Shown: positions 35,897-44,737, counted from the first letter of the stretch. The stretch: DNA of 64,000 bases from Muribaculaceae bacterium (GCA_017964485.1 JAGCRW010000048.1:1-64000); one strand, 5' to 3'. Numbers and translations: made by a program. The notes: generated by a model from the letters alone, not told the origin.

Positions 35897-36808
35897 ATGA
35901 ACTCCAAGAAATCTCCTCGGCGTGGTCCTGCCACCGATAATGTGGCTAAGTTCACCATCAAAGAAGACGGCACACTGCTCGCTGCCGCAGCAGCATTGCT
36001 GCCCGACCACAAGCCCACAAAACTCAAGTCCATGCTGCGCCACAACCAACTGGCAATCAATGGCGTGCCATCCACACAATTTGACCAGCCCGTCAGCGCT
36101 GGCGACCAGCTGTGGGTGAACTTCGACCGCTCATTCCAAGTCTTCAGCCACCCGCGCATAAAACTCGTTTTTGAGGACAACGACATCATCGTCGTTGACA
36201 AAGGCTATGGCGTGCTATCTACCGCCGCCGGCAAGCCCAGCGACGACACCGTGTTTAATATTGTGAAGAAATATGCCCGCGGCTTTAGCGACAAGGCCAA
36301 CGTATATGTCGTGCACCGTCTAGACCGCGACACCTCGGGACTCATGCTCCTCACACGCACCAAGCAGGCACGCGACAAGCTCATCAGCAACTGGAACAAT
36401 ATGGTCATCGAGCGCAAATACATCGCCATCGTTGAAGGCAAGGTGGAGCAGAAAGAAGGTACCGTAAAGAGCTTCCTTGCCGAGAACCCCGACACCTTTG
36501 AGATGTATTCTACCGAAGACAAGAAACTCGGGCGACTCGCCGTCACGCGCTACCGCGTAGTAAAGCAAGGCAGACGCTATGCCATGGTCGAGCTCGAGAT
36601 AAAGACCGGGCGCAAGAACCAGATCAGGGTGCACATGCACGACCTGGGAAACCCAGTGAGCGGCGACCGTAAATATGGCGGCCATCCCAGCCCCATTAAC
36701 CGCATCGCCCTCCACGCCACCACGCTTAGCATCGTTCACCCCATCACCGGCAAAGCGGTAACTTTCACCTCTCCTGCCCCCGAAAATTTCAACACAATGA
36801 TTGATTAG
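35897..36808 (+). CDS. RluA family 23S rRNA / tRNA pseudouridine synthase
   Basis: A 303-residue pseudouridine synthase. An N-terminal S4-type RNA-binding region (about 20-75, LKSMLRHNQLAINGVPS) is followed by the catalytic domain with HRLDRDTSGLMLL; the active aspartate is D143. The motif TGRKNQIRVHMHDLG near the C-terminus is also diagnostic. RluA-group enzymes isomerise specific uridines in rRNA or tRNA; the exact target (RluC/RluD-like or other) cannot be read from the sequence, so no gene symbol is given. It stands alone after xerD. Confidence 0.9.
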   Translation: MNSKKSPRRGPATDNVAKFTIKEDGTLLAAAAALLPDHKPTKLKSMLRHNQLAINGVPSTQFDQPVSAGDQLWVNFDRSFQVFSHPRIKLVFEDNDIIVVDKGYGVLSTAAGKPSDDTVFNIVKKYARGFSDKANVYVVHRLDRDTSGLMLLTRTKQARDKLISNWNNMVIERKYIAIVEGKVEQKEGTVKSFLAENPDTFEMYSTEDKKLGRLAVTRYRVVKQGRRYAMVELEIKTGRKNQIRVHMHDLGNPVSGDRKYGGHPSPINRIALHATTLSIVHPITGKAVTFTSPAPENFNTMID

Positions 36809-37004
36809 GTTTTATAAAAAAAATGCATTGCAAACATTAATTTTTTTTCATTTTTCTCGCAATTTTGTTTGCACGTTTGAATTTTTTTTCCTTAATTTGC
36901 ACAATCTTTCTAGGGAAGCGCTATTTTGGCGCTCACTCATTAACGACTGAACGACGTGACTAATAAATAATAATTAAACTTTTAACCAAAAAAATCATTT
37001 TAAA

Positions 37005-37793
37005 ATGAAGAAATTATTCACTCTTTTTGCAGCTGCTATGCTGGGTCTCTGTGCTTTTGCCGAAGAAGGCTGCCCATCAGAGGTATCTTTCCAGGTTCTT
37101 GACGGTACTGATCCCGCAAATGTTGTGATTGAGCTTATGCTCCTTAACTCTAGCAATAACCTCAATGGTTTCAACCTTGAGGCCGAGAAGAGCAACGCGA
37201 ATGTTACATGGAAAAGAGTTCAAGGCCTGAACTACTTTACCGGCAAGGGTTATGCTCCTGTTATCCTCGGCATGCTTCCTGAGAACATGGGCATGGAGTT
37301 CTCTGATGCAGAACTTGAGGAAATGCTTGGCGACATGGCCGACATTAAGAGTAGCTTGAAGCCTAATGATCCTGTTAATGGTAACTTGGTAATGATTGAG
37401 CTTCTCTCAACTAACGACTGCCGTTTCTTCCCTGTTCTTGACAATCCAACTGCTGTTGGCAAGTTCAAAATGGACTGGTCAAATGTAGCAGATGGTGGCA
37501 GAGATGAGGCAGCTAACGAGTGCACAATCACTGTTCCTGCTGAGCCTTCTCGCTACTCATTCGCTTACACTGGTGGCCCAGAGGGTACTCGCGCTTGGAC
37601 TCCCGACAATGACGCATCTATCGTATTAGAGAAGGTTGATGGCATTGTTAGACAGAAAGTTGAGACCGCTATCAGCACTATCAGCACCGACCAGGCTGTT
37701 GACAACCGTATCTTCGACCTCCAGGGCCGCGAGCTCCAGAGCGTTCCCGAGCACGGAATCTACATCCAGAACGGCAAAAAGTATGTTAAGTAA
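37005..37793 (+). CDS. Secreted paralogue A of unknown function
   Basis: A 262-residue exported protein: signal peptide MKKLFTLFAAAMLGLCAFA, then a beta-rich domain (VSFQVLDGTDPANVVIELML, NLNGFNLEAEKSNANVTWKR) and a conserved central block YAPVILGMLPENMGMEF, DAELEEMLGDMADIKSSLKP. The C-terminus, RIFDLQGRELQSVPEHGIYI followed by QNGKKYVK, is a short sorting-tail-like segment frequent in this group of Bacteroidales. Paralogue B follows 328 bases downstream with near-identical central and C-terminal regions. The beta pattern is loosely reminiscent of cohesin-type sandwiches, but I would not assign that. The function is unknown. Confidence 0.82.
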   Translation: MKKLFTLFAAAMLGLCAFAEEGCPSEVSFQVLDGTDPANVVIELMLLNSSNNLNGFNLEAEKSNANVTWKRVQGLNYFTGKGYAPVILGMLPENMGMEFSDAELEEMLGDMADIKSSLKPNDPVNGNLVMIELLSTNDCRFFPVLDNPTAVGKFKMDWSNVADGGRDEAANECTITVPAEPSRYSFAYTGGPEGTRAWTPDNDASIVLEKVDGIVRQKVETAISTISTDQAVDNRIFDLQGRELQSVPEHGIYIQNGKKYVK

Positions 37794-37814
37794 TTAAAAC
37801 TTAATTGCTGAACT

Positions 37815-37847
37815 AAAAACCACCCATCTTCGGGTGGTTTTTTTTAT
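37815..37847 (+). terminator. Intrinsic terminator of paralogue A
   Basis: AAACCACCC (37817-37825), loop ATCTTC, GGGTGGTTT (37832-37840) and a run of T, 22 bases after the stop codon. Confidence 0.9.
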
Positions 37848-38121
37848 TTTTCCAATTTTCTCTAGCTCATATTTTTTGCAGAGGAGAAGTGAGAGTTGTT
37901 TGACCGAGACATTGTGTTTTTTCGTGGAGAGAATGAAAAAAAATCACTTTTTTCATGTTTTTTTTTCAAAAATGTTTGGCTGTTCAAAAAAGTTTTACTT
38001 ATTTTGCATTGAAATCTATGCGAAGTTCTCATTTGAGGCTTCAAATGGAGCAATTTGTTATAAATTGAAAGACGTGACTAACAAATATTTATTAAATTTT
38101 TAACATTAAAATCGATTTGAC
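37848..38121. other. Intergenic region between the two secreted paralogues
   Basis: 274 bases, A/T-rich. It holds a -7-like TATTTTGC at 38000-38007 and the word GACGTGACTAA at 38071-38081, which is also present before paralogue A (36953-36963). An 89-codon open frame here is composed mostly of Phe/Ser/Lys codons and is not considered a gene. Confidence 0.45.
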
Positions 38122-38904
38122 ATGAAGAAAATTTTTACTCTTTTTGCTGCTGCATTAGTTGGTCTCTGCGCGTTTGCAGATGACACACCTTGCCCATCAA
38201 AATGCTATCTGTCTCTGCTTAATGCAGATGATCCTGCAAATGTTGAGATAGAGCTTCAACTCACTAATGAGAGCGCTAACCTGAACGGCTTCAATCTTGA
38301 GCTTACTAAGGACGCTGGTAGTGAAGCCATTGCATGGAAAAGGGTTCAAGGTTTGAACTACTTTACTGCTAAGGGTTATGCTCCTGTTATCCTCGGCATG
38401 CTTGCTGAGAACATGGGTATGGAGTTTTCCGCTGAAGAGCTCGAGGAAATGCTTGGCGACATGGCCGACATTAAGAGCAGCTTGAAGCCTAATGATCCTG
38501 TTAATGGTAACTTGGTAATGATTGAGATTCTCTCAACTAACGACTGCCGCTTCTTCCCACAACTTGCAACTCCAACTGGCGTTGGTAAGTTCAAAGTTGA
38601 CATGTCGAACTGCGAGGACAGAGGTGAGGACAACCCATATCACCTGATTGCTCCTGCTGTAGCATCTAACTACTCGTTCGCTTACACTGGTGGTCCAGAG
38701 GGTAACCGCGCTTGGACTGGCGATGAGCCTCTTGAGCTTTACCTCACCAAGAATGGTAACGTGATTGAAGAGTACACTGGCATCAGCACTATCGCTGTTG
38801 ACAGACCAGTTGACAACCGCATCTTCGATCTCCAGGGCCGCGAGCTCCAGAGCATTCCAGAGCATGGCATCTACATCCAGAACGGCAAGAAGTATGTTAA
38901 GTAA
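38122..38904 (+). CDS. Secreted paralogue B of unknown function
   Basis: A 260-residue exported protein, tandem paralogue of the gene at 37005. Signal peptide MKKIFTLFAAALVGLCAFA; beta-rich domain (CYLSLLNADDPANVEIELQL, NLNGFNLELTKD); then the same central block (YAPVILGMLAENMGMEF, EELEEMLGDMADIKSSLKP) and the same tail (RIFDLQGRELQSIPEHGIYI, then QNGKKYVK). The two proteins differ most after residue 165. The 3' untranslated stretch up to the terminator is almost identical in both, so the duplication included it. The function is unknown; a cell-surface or secreted role is inferred from the signal and tail. Confidence 0.82.
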   Translation: MKKIFTLFAAALVGLCAFADDTPCPSKCYLSLLNADDPANVEIELQLTNESANLNGFNLELTKDAGSEAIAWKRVQGLNYFTAKGYAPVILGMLAENMGMEFSAEELEEMLGDMADIKSSLKPNDPVNGNLVMIEILSTNDCRFFPQLATPTGVGKFKVDMSNCEDRGEDNPYHLIAPAVASNYSFAYTGGPEGNRAWTGDEPLELYLTKNGNVIEEYTGISTIAVDRPVDNRIFDLQGRELQSIPEHGIYIQNGKKYVK

Positions 38905-38925
38905 TTAAAACTTAATTGCTGAACT

Positions 38926-38958
38926 TAAAAACCACCCAAGTTGTTGGGTGGTTTTTTT
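38926..38958 (+). terminator. Intrinsic terminator of paralogue B
   Basis: AAAACCACCCA pairs with TGGGTGGTTTT around an AGTTGT loop, followed by T residues. The arms match those of the paralogue A terminator, only the loop differs. Confidence 0.9.
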
Positions 38959-38972
38959 ATTTCACTTTAGCA

Positions 38973-39092
38973 GTTATATCAAACAACTATAACAACTCAT
39001 AAACAACTAGCGCAACATTTTATATTAAAAACAGAACAAACAACAACATTTGTTCAGGTTGTTATTTTGTTGTGCACGTTGTTTAATTTAAC
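38973..39092. repeat. AACAAC/GTTGTT imperfect palindrome, left flank of aat
   Basis: Begins GTTATATCAAACAACTATAA and continues with AACAACTC, AAACAACTAG; the second half is the complement style, AGGTTGTTATTTTGTTGTGC, CGTTGTTTAATTTAAC. A second element of the same design lies on the other side of aat (39829-39924), starting with almost the same 15 bases. Not coding. Confidence 0.6.
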
Positions 39093-39108
39093 GGTGGAAG
39101 ACGACACA

Positions 39109-39804
39109 CTATTCCAGGAATGGCATCTCCTCCCAAGGGTGGTAGGCGTCCTCGCCTTTCAGGGCGGTGATGTAGTCCTTATAGGTGATAAAGCGTGCGC
39201 CGAGGCTTTCGAGGTGTGCGGTGTAAATTTGACAGTCAATGAGCGAGCCGCCATGCTCTTGCATCTGCCGCGCCAGGGCAATGAGAGCCAACTTGCTCGT
39301 GTTCGGCTCACGTGAGAACATGCTCTCGCCCACAAAACCTGTGCCACTAGTCACGCCATAGAGTCCGCCCACCAGTTCTTCTCCGTGCCACACTTCCACG
39401 CTTCGCGCCCGCCCCAACTCGTGGAGCGTAGTATAGGCCGCTATGATTTCGTCGCCAAGCCACGCGCCCTCATGGTCGATGCGGTTATCTACTGTGCTGC
39501 ATCCTCTTATCACTTGGTCAAAGGCGGTATTAAACGTCACGCGATACTGATGCTTATTCATCAGGGTGCGCATCGAGTGACTCACGTGAATCTCATTGGG
39601 GAATATCACAAAACGCTGTTCGGGGCAATACCACTGAATGTCCTTATAACGAAAAGCATACCACGGGAAGAAACCATGGTCGTAGGCAAGCAGCAGCCGT
39701 TCCACACTGAGGTCTCCCCCAATGGCAACTATGCCGCTAGGCTCATCAAGAATCGGCATCTCAGGATGCGGAAACCATATATTCTCATCAAGCTCAAAAA
39801 CCAT
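39109..39804 (-). CDS. aat: Leucyl/phenylalanyl-tRNA-protein transferase
   Basis: A 231-residue aminoacyl-transferase that adds Leu or Phe from tRNA to proteins with N-terminal Lys or Arg, marking them for degradation through ClpS and ClpAP. Recognised by FPHPEMPILDEPSGIVAIGG, the RRLLLAYDHGFFPW-like segment (ERLLLAYDHGFFPWYAF), WYCPEQRFVIFP and GEELVGGLYGVTSGTGFVGE. The C-terminal end (LIDCQIYTAHLESLGA) is also typical, and the length fits the family. clpA and clpS, which act next in the same pathway, follow upstream on the same strand. It is flanked by two related AAC/GTT palindromes. Confidence 0.95.
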   Translation of the reverse strand: MVFELDENIWFPHPEMPILDEPSGIVAIGGDLSVERLLLAYDHGFFPWYAFRYKDIQWYCPEQRFVIFPNEIHVSHSMRTLMNKHQYRVTFNTAFDQVIRGCSTVDNRIDHEGAWLGDEIIAAYTTLHELGRARSVEVWHGEELVGGLYGVTSGTGFVGESMFSREPNTSKLALIALARQMQEHGGSLIDCQIYTAHLESLGARFITYKDYITALKGEDAYHPWEEMPFLE

Positions 39805-39828
39805 AAACTCCCTTTCTGTAACTTCGCT

Positions 39829-39924
39829 GTTATATCAAACAACTTAAACAACTTACAAACAACCTAAACAACAAATTATTTTTGTGTATGTTGTTTATAT
39901 GTTGTTACTGTTGTCTTATATAAC
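39829..39924. repeat. AACAAC/GTTGTT imperfect palindrome, right flank of aat
   Basis: GTTATATCAAACAACTTAAA, AACAACCTAAACAAC, then the complementary half GTATGTTGTTTATATGTTGT and TTATATAAC at the end. The outer GTTATAT/ATATAAC ends pair, so the unit can fold into one long hairpin of about 95 bases. It lies between the clpA stop and the aat start, and resembles the element at 38973-39092. Confidence 0.6.
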
Positions 39925-39934
39925 CGAGTCGTTA

Positions 39935-42271
39935 TCATTTCAGTGTAATCTTGCCGTCGTGGAGGGTCACATGAGCCGTGCCGCCGCGTTTCAGCTTGCC
40001 GAATAGAATTTCGCGCATAAGCTTGGTCTTAAGCTCACGATGCAGCACGCGGTCGAGTTCGCGGGCGCCATACTCGGCAGTGAATCCCTCCTTGAGCAGC
40101 AGTGCTCTTGCCTCGCTATCCACCTTGAGAGTCACCTTTTTAGGCGTGAGTTTCTCTTGCAGCTCACGCAGACGCTTGTCGAGAATCATGCCAGCCATAG
40201 TCTCATCCATATCGTTGAACACAACGATGTTAGACAAGCGGTTGATGAACTCGGGCTTGAAGGTCTTCTTCACCTGCTTGAGCATATCGCCTCCACGGCT
40301 GCCACGACTGTCGAAGCCCACATTCATGCCGGCATACTGCGCTCCAGCGTTGCTGGTCATTATGAGCACCACGTTGCGGAAGTCGGCATGGCGGCCTTTG
40401 TTGTCGGCAAGACTGGCATAGTCCATCACCTGCAGCAAGATGTTGTAGATATCCTCGTGCGCCTTCTCTATCTCGTCAAGCAGCAGCACGCAGTTTGGCG
40501 TCTTGCGGATTGCATCGGTGAGCAGACCGCCGTCCTCATAGCCCACATAACCGGCTGGCGAACCAATAAGCTTAGCCACTGTGTGTTTCTCAGTATATTC
40601 GCTCATGTCGAAACGCACCAGTTCCACACCCAGCTCCTTCGCCAGCACGCGAGCAACCTCGGTCTTACCCACACCTGTGGGTCCCACAAATAGCAGCGAT
40701 GCAAGCGGCTTGCCGTCGTCAATAAGTCCAGCCTTCGACAGTTGCACTGCCTCCACCACTTCTCGCACAGCCTGGTCCTGACCGTATATGACACTCTTGA
40801 TGCGCTTCTCGAGGGTCTTGAGCTGCGCGTTGTTATCTTCTTTCATAGCGGTGGCGTTGATCTTCATTACCTTAAGGAGCACATCATCGATAAGCGCTTT
40901 ATCCACCGTCTGCCGATTCTTGGTTGTGGGATGGATGTGGCGGTAAGCGCCCGCCTCGTCAATAAGGTCAATGGCCTTGTCGGGCAGGAAACGTCCCATA
41001 ATGTGCTTGGCACTCGCCCGCACAGCATATTCTATCGCCGCGGGGGCGTAGGTCACTTTGTGATAAGTCTCATAACCCTTTTTCAGGCCGTTGATTATCT
41101 CGATGGTCTCGTCAACCGAAGGCTCCAGAATGTCAATCTGCTGGAAACGGCGCACAACGCCCTTGTTGCGTGAGAGTTGGCGGTTAAACTCCTCGTAGGT
41201 CGTGGAGCCAATGAACCGCAGCTTGCCGCCCTCAAGATAGGGTTTAAGCATATTAGAGGCATCCATTGCGCTGTCGCCAGTAGCACCGGCGCCTACTATG
41301 CTGTGAATCTCGTCAATATAGACAATGGCGTTGTCGAGGCCCGAGAGGTAGTCCATAGTCTGCTTCACGCGCTTCTCAAAGTCACCGCGATATTGAGTGC
41401 CAGCTAGCATCGCCGCCATGTCGATCTGGTATATCTTGAAACCCTTAAGGGTGTCGGGCACATTGCCATCCTCGATGCGTTGAGCCAAACCATAGATTAA
41501 CGCCGTCTTGCCCACGCCAGGCTCTCCCACGTGCAGCGGGTTGTTCTTGTCTTTACGGCACAGCACATGGATAGTGCGCTCTAACTCAGCATCACGCCCA
41601 ATGAGCGGGTTATGGTCCTTGAGATGGTCATTTATGCATGTAACAAAATCACTAGGCGCTGACTGCTGAAATGGCGCTTCAAACGGGTCTTCCATAAACT
41701 CTTCCTCATCATCAAGAGGCTGATTGCTGGGAGGAGTAACCTCAACGTGTTTCTTGTTTCCATCCTCAATCACGGTGAGATCGCCATTATCAGACATATC
41801 TCTACCCTTAACTGGATACTTACTGGTGAACGCCTCAATCTTCCAAATCAGAGTGCTCATGAAGTCGCTATGCTCACGGGCAAAGTCATTGAGGACATTG
41901 GCCACCAACGAGTCCTCAAGTTCCATCGCTGAACGCAACACATGAGTGATTTCAAGCTCAGGCGCCGCTGAAGAATGCATAATCTCCACCGCGCCCATTA
42001 TCAGCTGCTGGAACTGCTGAGACGGCTCAAGGGTATAGGGTAAATCATCGGGAACAGCTTCAAGGTCGCGTATGTAGTTCCGCAATGGTGACCGCAGCAG
42101 CGACACCTCCACCCCCATCTCCTTCAAAGCTTCGATAACGGGCTGAGTGACAAGAATCGAACTCACCAAATGCTCAGGTGTGAAAAACGGATTACGCATG
42201 GCAACGGCATTGTCAACCGACAACCGCATCGCCACTTGCAAGTGAAAACTATTTATAATTTCTTTTGACAT
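39935..42271 (-). CDS. clpA: ATP-dependent Clp protease ATP-binding subunit ClpA
   Basis: A 778-residue Hsp100 unfoldase that feeds substrates to ClpP. It has a Clp N-domain (about 1-150), an acidic linker (about 165-205), AAA1 with Walker A GEPGVGKT and AAA2 with Walker A GPTGVGKT followed by [20 protein letters not shown]. The arginine and sensor motifs ([16 protein letters not shown]) are present. There is no long middle coiled coil, so this is ClpA rather than ClpB or ClpC-with-M-domain. clpS lies 70 bases upstream and aat 130 bases downstream on the same strand. clpP is not in the window. Confidence 0.95.
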   Translation of the reverse strand: MSKEIINSFHLQVAMRLSVDNAVAMRNPFFTPEHLVSSILVTQPVIEALKEMGVEVSLLRSPLRNYIRDLEAVPDDLPYTLEPSQQFQQLIMGAVEIMHSSAAPELEITHVLRSAMELEDSLVANVLNDFAREHSDFMSTLIWKIEAFTSKYPVKGRDMSDNGDLTVIEDGNKKHVEVTPPSNQPLDDEEEFMEDPFEAPFQQSAPSDFVTCINDHLKDHNPLIGRDAELERTIHVLCRKDKNNPLHVGEPGVGKTALIYGLAQRIEDGNVPDTLKGFKIYQIDMAAMLAGTQYRGDFEKRVKQTMDYLSGLDNAIVYIDEIHSIVGAGATGDSAMDASNMLKPYLEGGKLRFIGSTTYEEFNRQLSRNKGVVRRFQQIDILEPSVDETIEIINGLKKGYETYHKVTYAPAAIEYAVRASAKHIMGRFLPDKAIDLIDEAGAYRHIHPTTKNRQTVDKALIDDVLLKVMKINATAMKEDNNAQLKTLEKRIKSVIYGQDQAVREVVEAVQLSKAGLIDDGKPLASLLFVGPTGVGKTEVARVLAKELGVELVRFDMSEYTEKHTVAKLIGSPAGYVGYEDGGLLTDAIRKTPNCVLLLDEIEKAHEDIYNILLQVMDYASLADNKGRHADFRNVVLIMTSNAGAQYAGMNVGFDSRGSRGGDMLKQVKKTFKPEFINRLSNIVVFNDMDETMAGMILDKRLRELQEKLTPKKVTLKVDSEARALLLKEGFTAEYGARELDRVLHRELKTKLMREILFGKLKRGGTAHVTLHDGKITLK

Positions 42272-42297
42272 ATCATTTGTATAATTGTGTGCAGTTC

Positions 42298-42341
42298 ACC
42301 TCAACACTGAAAACTGACAACTGAAAACTGATGACTGAAAA
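42298..42341. repeat. ACTGAAAACTGA word repeat between clpS and clpA
   Basis: CCTCAACACTGAAAACTGAC followed by AACTGAAAACTGATGACTGA, a 10-11-base stutter in the 70-base gap. Same style as the other word repeats in the window. Confidence 0.5.
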
Positions 42342-42644
42342 CTATTCCGGCTCATAGGTAACGCGCAGAGGATAACCTTCAGCTTTTGCCATGGCGATAG
42401 CTTTGTTGGCCTTTGTCACCGCCATGTCGTAACTGTAAATGCCAACCACCGCCTTTCCCTCCTGATGCACAGCAAGCATAAGGGTGGTAGCCTCAGTTTC
42501 ACTCTTATAGAATACCTCCATAAGCACCTTCACCACAAACTCCATCGTGGTGAAATCGTCGTTATGGAATATCACCTTATAATGCTTGGGAAAGTTGGTG
42601 AAAATCCTCTCCCGCTCCTTAACTGAGCCCTGTTGTTTAGCCAT
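42342..42644 (-). CDS. clpS: ClpS adaptor protein
   Basis: A 100-residue ClpS that captures proteins with N-degron residues (Leu, Phe, Trp, Tyr) and hands them to ClpAP. It shows the family core HYKVIFHNDDFTTMEFVVKV (N-D-D with the binding-pocket residues), then ATTLMLAVHQEGKAVVG and IYSYDMAVTKANKA. ATG 42644 is chosen because the sequence from there (MAKQQGSVKERER) has the usual flexible N-tail; 42668 would add eight residues. It is the first gene of a clpS-clpA-aat series. Confidence 0.94.
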   Translation of the reverse strand: MAKQQGSVKERERIFTNFPKHYKVIFHNDDFTTMEFVVKVLMEVFYKSETEATTLMLAVHQEGKAVVGIYSYDMAVTKANKAIAMAKAEGYPLRVTYEPE

Positions 42645-42660
42645 AATCAGTGAATTTATG

Positions 42661-42677
42661 CGGCACAACTTGTGCCG
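42661..42677. promoter_or_regulatory. Palindrome in the clpS leader
   Basis: CGGCACAACTTGTGCCG is a perfect 8+1+8 inverted repeat between the minus-strand -7 box (42688-42695) and the clpS start. It could be an operator or a leader hairpin; which is unknown. Confidence 0.4.
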
Positions 42678-42687
42678 TCGCGAACTG

Positions 42688-42695
42688 CAAAGTTA
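42688..42695 (-). promoter_or_regulatory. -7 box of the clpS-clpA-aat series
   Basis: On the minus strand the sequence reads TAACTTTG, a consensus -7 box, about 44 bases upstream of the clpS start. Confidence 0.55.
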
Positions 42696-42749
42696 GTAAT
42701 AAACAAGCAAATTCTGTGCCAAAAAAGCATTTTTTAAAATAATATTTCT

Positions 42750-42757
42750 TACCTTTG
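42750..42757 (+). promoter_or_regulatory. -7 box of tRNA-Arg
   Basis: TACCTTTG lies 46 bases upstream of the tRNA-Arg 5' end and faces away from clpS. Confidence 0.5.
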
Positions 42758-42803
42758 CACCGCAAAATAGCGCCACCCTATTCAAGCGCATCATTGTGTG
42801 GCC

Positions 42804-42878
42804 GCTCTGATAGTTCAACGGATAGAACGTGGGTTTCCTAAACCTAAAATCTGGGTTCGATTCCCAGTCGGAGTACCA
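42804..42878 (+). tRNA. tRNA-Arg (anticodon CCT)
   Basis: Acceptor strand GCTCTGA pairs with TCGGAGT (two wobble pairs). The D-arm is GTTCAACGGATAGAAC, the anticodon loop TTCCTAA places CCT in the anticodon, and the T-arm is CTGGGTTCGATTCCCAG. The discriminator is A and, unlike the two other tRNA genes here, the 3' CCA is encoded. Confidence 0.93.
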
Positions 42879-42887
42879 GGACAACAA

Positions 42888-42927
42888 GAAAGTGCCCCAA
42901 AATATTGGGGCACTTTCTGTTTTTTCG
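42888..42927 (+). terminator. Intrinsic terminator of tRNA-Arg
   Basis: GAAAGTGCCCCAA (42888-42900), loop AATA, TTGGGGCACTTTC (42905-42917), then a T-run at 42921-42926. Confidence 0.9.
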
Positions 42928-42947
42928 ACAATAATCCTTTATACTTT

Positions 42948-43979
42948 TTAATTCATCGGTGCCACATAGTTCATGTGTACCTTTTCTATGTCGACGGATC
43001 CTTCTTTATCAATTTTTACGCGCACGAGATAGTCGCCTGGGTCGGGACTGTTGCGCTCGCTCATCGAGTCAAGAGTAAGGAAGTAAACCCCATTGAAAAT
43101 TTGTTCATCCCACTTGTGCACATGCCCGCAGAACACAATCGAGGCATTCCATTTGTCAAACTGCTTAAGCAGGAAGTAGGCCTCCTCACGTGGGAATGTT
43201 GATGCAAACTGCATATTCTGTGGCAGGAAGATGTTGGTATGGCTGAAAATGAAGGTGTGACGATATTGGTTTTCACCATCAAGAACACCTTGCTCGATAA
43301 GGTCAACTTGCAGTTTTCCAAGCGTGCCGCTGGCGGTGTCGAGGAAGATAAAGTGGTCATAAATTTCGTAACCGTTCTCGTCGTTGCCCACGGGAACATC
43401 AAACATATAGAATGACGAACCAAAGATGTTGCTCCACAGCGCCCAACCATTATGAGTGAGGTCGTGGTTACCTACTACAGGGAAGAATGGGAACCTAATT
43501 TCATTGTATTCACGCCCCCACCCTTCGGGATTATCATTGCGATAAAACAACCCATTTTCTTCATTTCGGGTGTAATTTTTCTCGATATAGTCAAATCTGG
43601 CCATTTCCAGGCAGTTCTGCAGGTTGATGTAATAATCGGGCTTTGTGTCAGCTATATCACCAAGGTGGCAGTACAGCAGGTCGTCGTTGTCAAGACCTAT
43701 CTGGAACATCTCTTTCATACGCCCTAAGTCGGTGGTGATATGGCTGTCGGCTCCAACGAGGAACGAATAGCCATTTGTAGCTATGTCCGATAAATGTATG
43801 TCGGGGTCGAGTTTGTACTCAAAGTTGTTCAGCATATAGTATTTGTAGGACATCTCCACACGGTCCTCAACTGCAGTATTGCCCATGAGTACACCTTGAG
43901 GACTCACTTTCTCGCATGATGTCTGTGTAAGTGCCACAGCAGCCAGGGCTGCGATAAATATATATTTTGCTTTCATCAT
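42948..43979 (-). CDS. Metallophosphoesterase lipoprotein
   Basis: A 343-residue calcineurin-like phosphoesterase that should be exported. Of three nearby starts (43991, 43979, 43976) I use 43979, which gives a signal peptide and a probable lipid cysteine at C22 (LTQTSCEKV; the box is weak). Metal-site motifs are LVGADSHIT (D-x-H), CHLGDIADT (GD), VVGNHDLTH (GNHD), FIFSHTNIF (H) and FCGHVHKWD (GHxH). The substrate is unknown. The start overlaps the end of the beta-barrel gene upstream or nearly touches it, so the two are probably one operon. Confidence 0.88.
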   Translation of the reverse strand: MMKAKYIFIAALAAVALTQTSCEKVSPQGVLMGNTAVEDRVEMSYKYYMLNNFEYKLDPDIHLSDIATNGYSFLVGADSHITTDLGRMKEMFQIGLDNDDLLYCHLGDIADTKPDYYINLQNCLEMARFDYIEKNYTRNEENGLFYRNDNPEGWGREYNEIRFPFFPVVGNHDLTHNGWALWSNIFGSSFYMFDVPVGNDENGYEIYDHFIFLDTASGTLGKLQVDLIEQGVLDGENQYRHTFIFSHTNIFLPQNMQFASTFPREEAYFLLKQFDKWNASIVFCGHVHKWDEQIFNGVYFLTLDSMSERNSPDPGDYLVRVKIDKEGSVDIEKVHMNYVAPMN

Positions 43980-43984
43980 CGTTA

Positions 43985-44716
43985 TTACCATTTATATTTT
44001 AAACCAACTTTTACCGAACCCTCATACTTACTTGCCAACTGGCTCATTGAGCCTGCCGGGCGAATGTTGAACTCCCCAAAGAGATTCCACTGGTCCTTAA
44101 CCTTGGCATACCAACGGATACCCCAGTTGATGTTCCAGTTCTCATAGTAGAAATCATCGTAATTGCGGAAGAACAATCCCACGTTCCAGGGATTGTTGCG
44201 ATGGCGGATATTGGCCCCAAAGCCAAAGGTAAGCAGTGGAGTCTCGGTATATCCCCATCCCATGTCCCAAACGTGGCTGTGATAGTGTACCAGTGTCTCG
44301 CCAAGGCGAATGTCAACATAGGCGCTCTCCCAAAGGGCTGAGAGGTTATAGCTCATCTCATGGAAGCCGAACTTGTGATAGAAGTTATACATAATCTTAC
44401 CTTCAAAAGAGATGTTGCCCCACTTAATAGGCAGACGGTAACCTCCTCTCACGTCCATAGAAAAAAGTTCCTTGCCAAACTGCATCTGTGCGTCACCACC
44501 CACATGCCAACGTGGCGTTATGTGACGGGTATAGGACGCTTCAAGGCCTCCAAACTTGTCAGTAACGACATTGTTACCACCCATCAAATAGCCTGAAATC
44601 TCATTCTTGTGCTCGCCGTCAAACGTCTTGTAAGGGATGTAGCTACTTTGAAATTGTGACCATCCCATCAAGAACGTTAAGGACATTAAAAATACAGATA
44701 ATAATTTTTTAATCAT
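43985..44716 (-). CDS. Probable outer-membrane beta-barrel protein
   Basis: A 243-residue exported protein with a signal peptide (MIKKLLSVFLMSLTFLMGWS, cleavage near the Q following). The rest is made of alternating amphipathic, aromatic-rich strands (RWHVGGDAQMQFGKELFSMD, YNFYHKFGFHEMSYNLSALW) typical of a small outer-membrane barrel, and it ends with GSVKVGLKYKW, an aromatic C-terminus. I recognise no specific family. It lies between the PAP2 gene (upstream, 21 bases) and the metallophosphoesterase gene, in one minus-strand run. Confidence 0.75.
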   Translation of the reverse strand: MIKKLLSVFLMSLTFLMGWSQFQSSYIPYKTFDGEHKNEISGYLMGGNNVVTDKFGGLEASYTRHITPRWHVGGDAQMQFGKELFSMDVRGGYRLPIKWGNISFEGKIMYNFYHKFGFHEMSYNLSALWESAYVDIRLGETLVHYHSHVWDMGWGYTETPLLTFGFGANIRHRNNPWNVGLFFRNYDDFYYENWNINWGIRWYAKVKDQWNLFGEFNIRPAGSMSQLASKYEGSVKVGLKYKW

Positions 44717-44737
44717 ATGCTTATTCTATTATTTAAA

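Noticed and set aside
37834..38103. 89-codon open frame between the two secreted paralogues
   Set aside because: Composition (Phe, Ser, Lys, Cys) follows the A/T-rich DNA; it overlaps a terminator and the promoter region of paralogue B, with no signal or domain.
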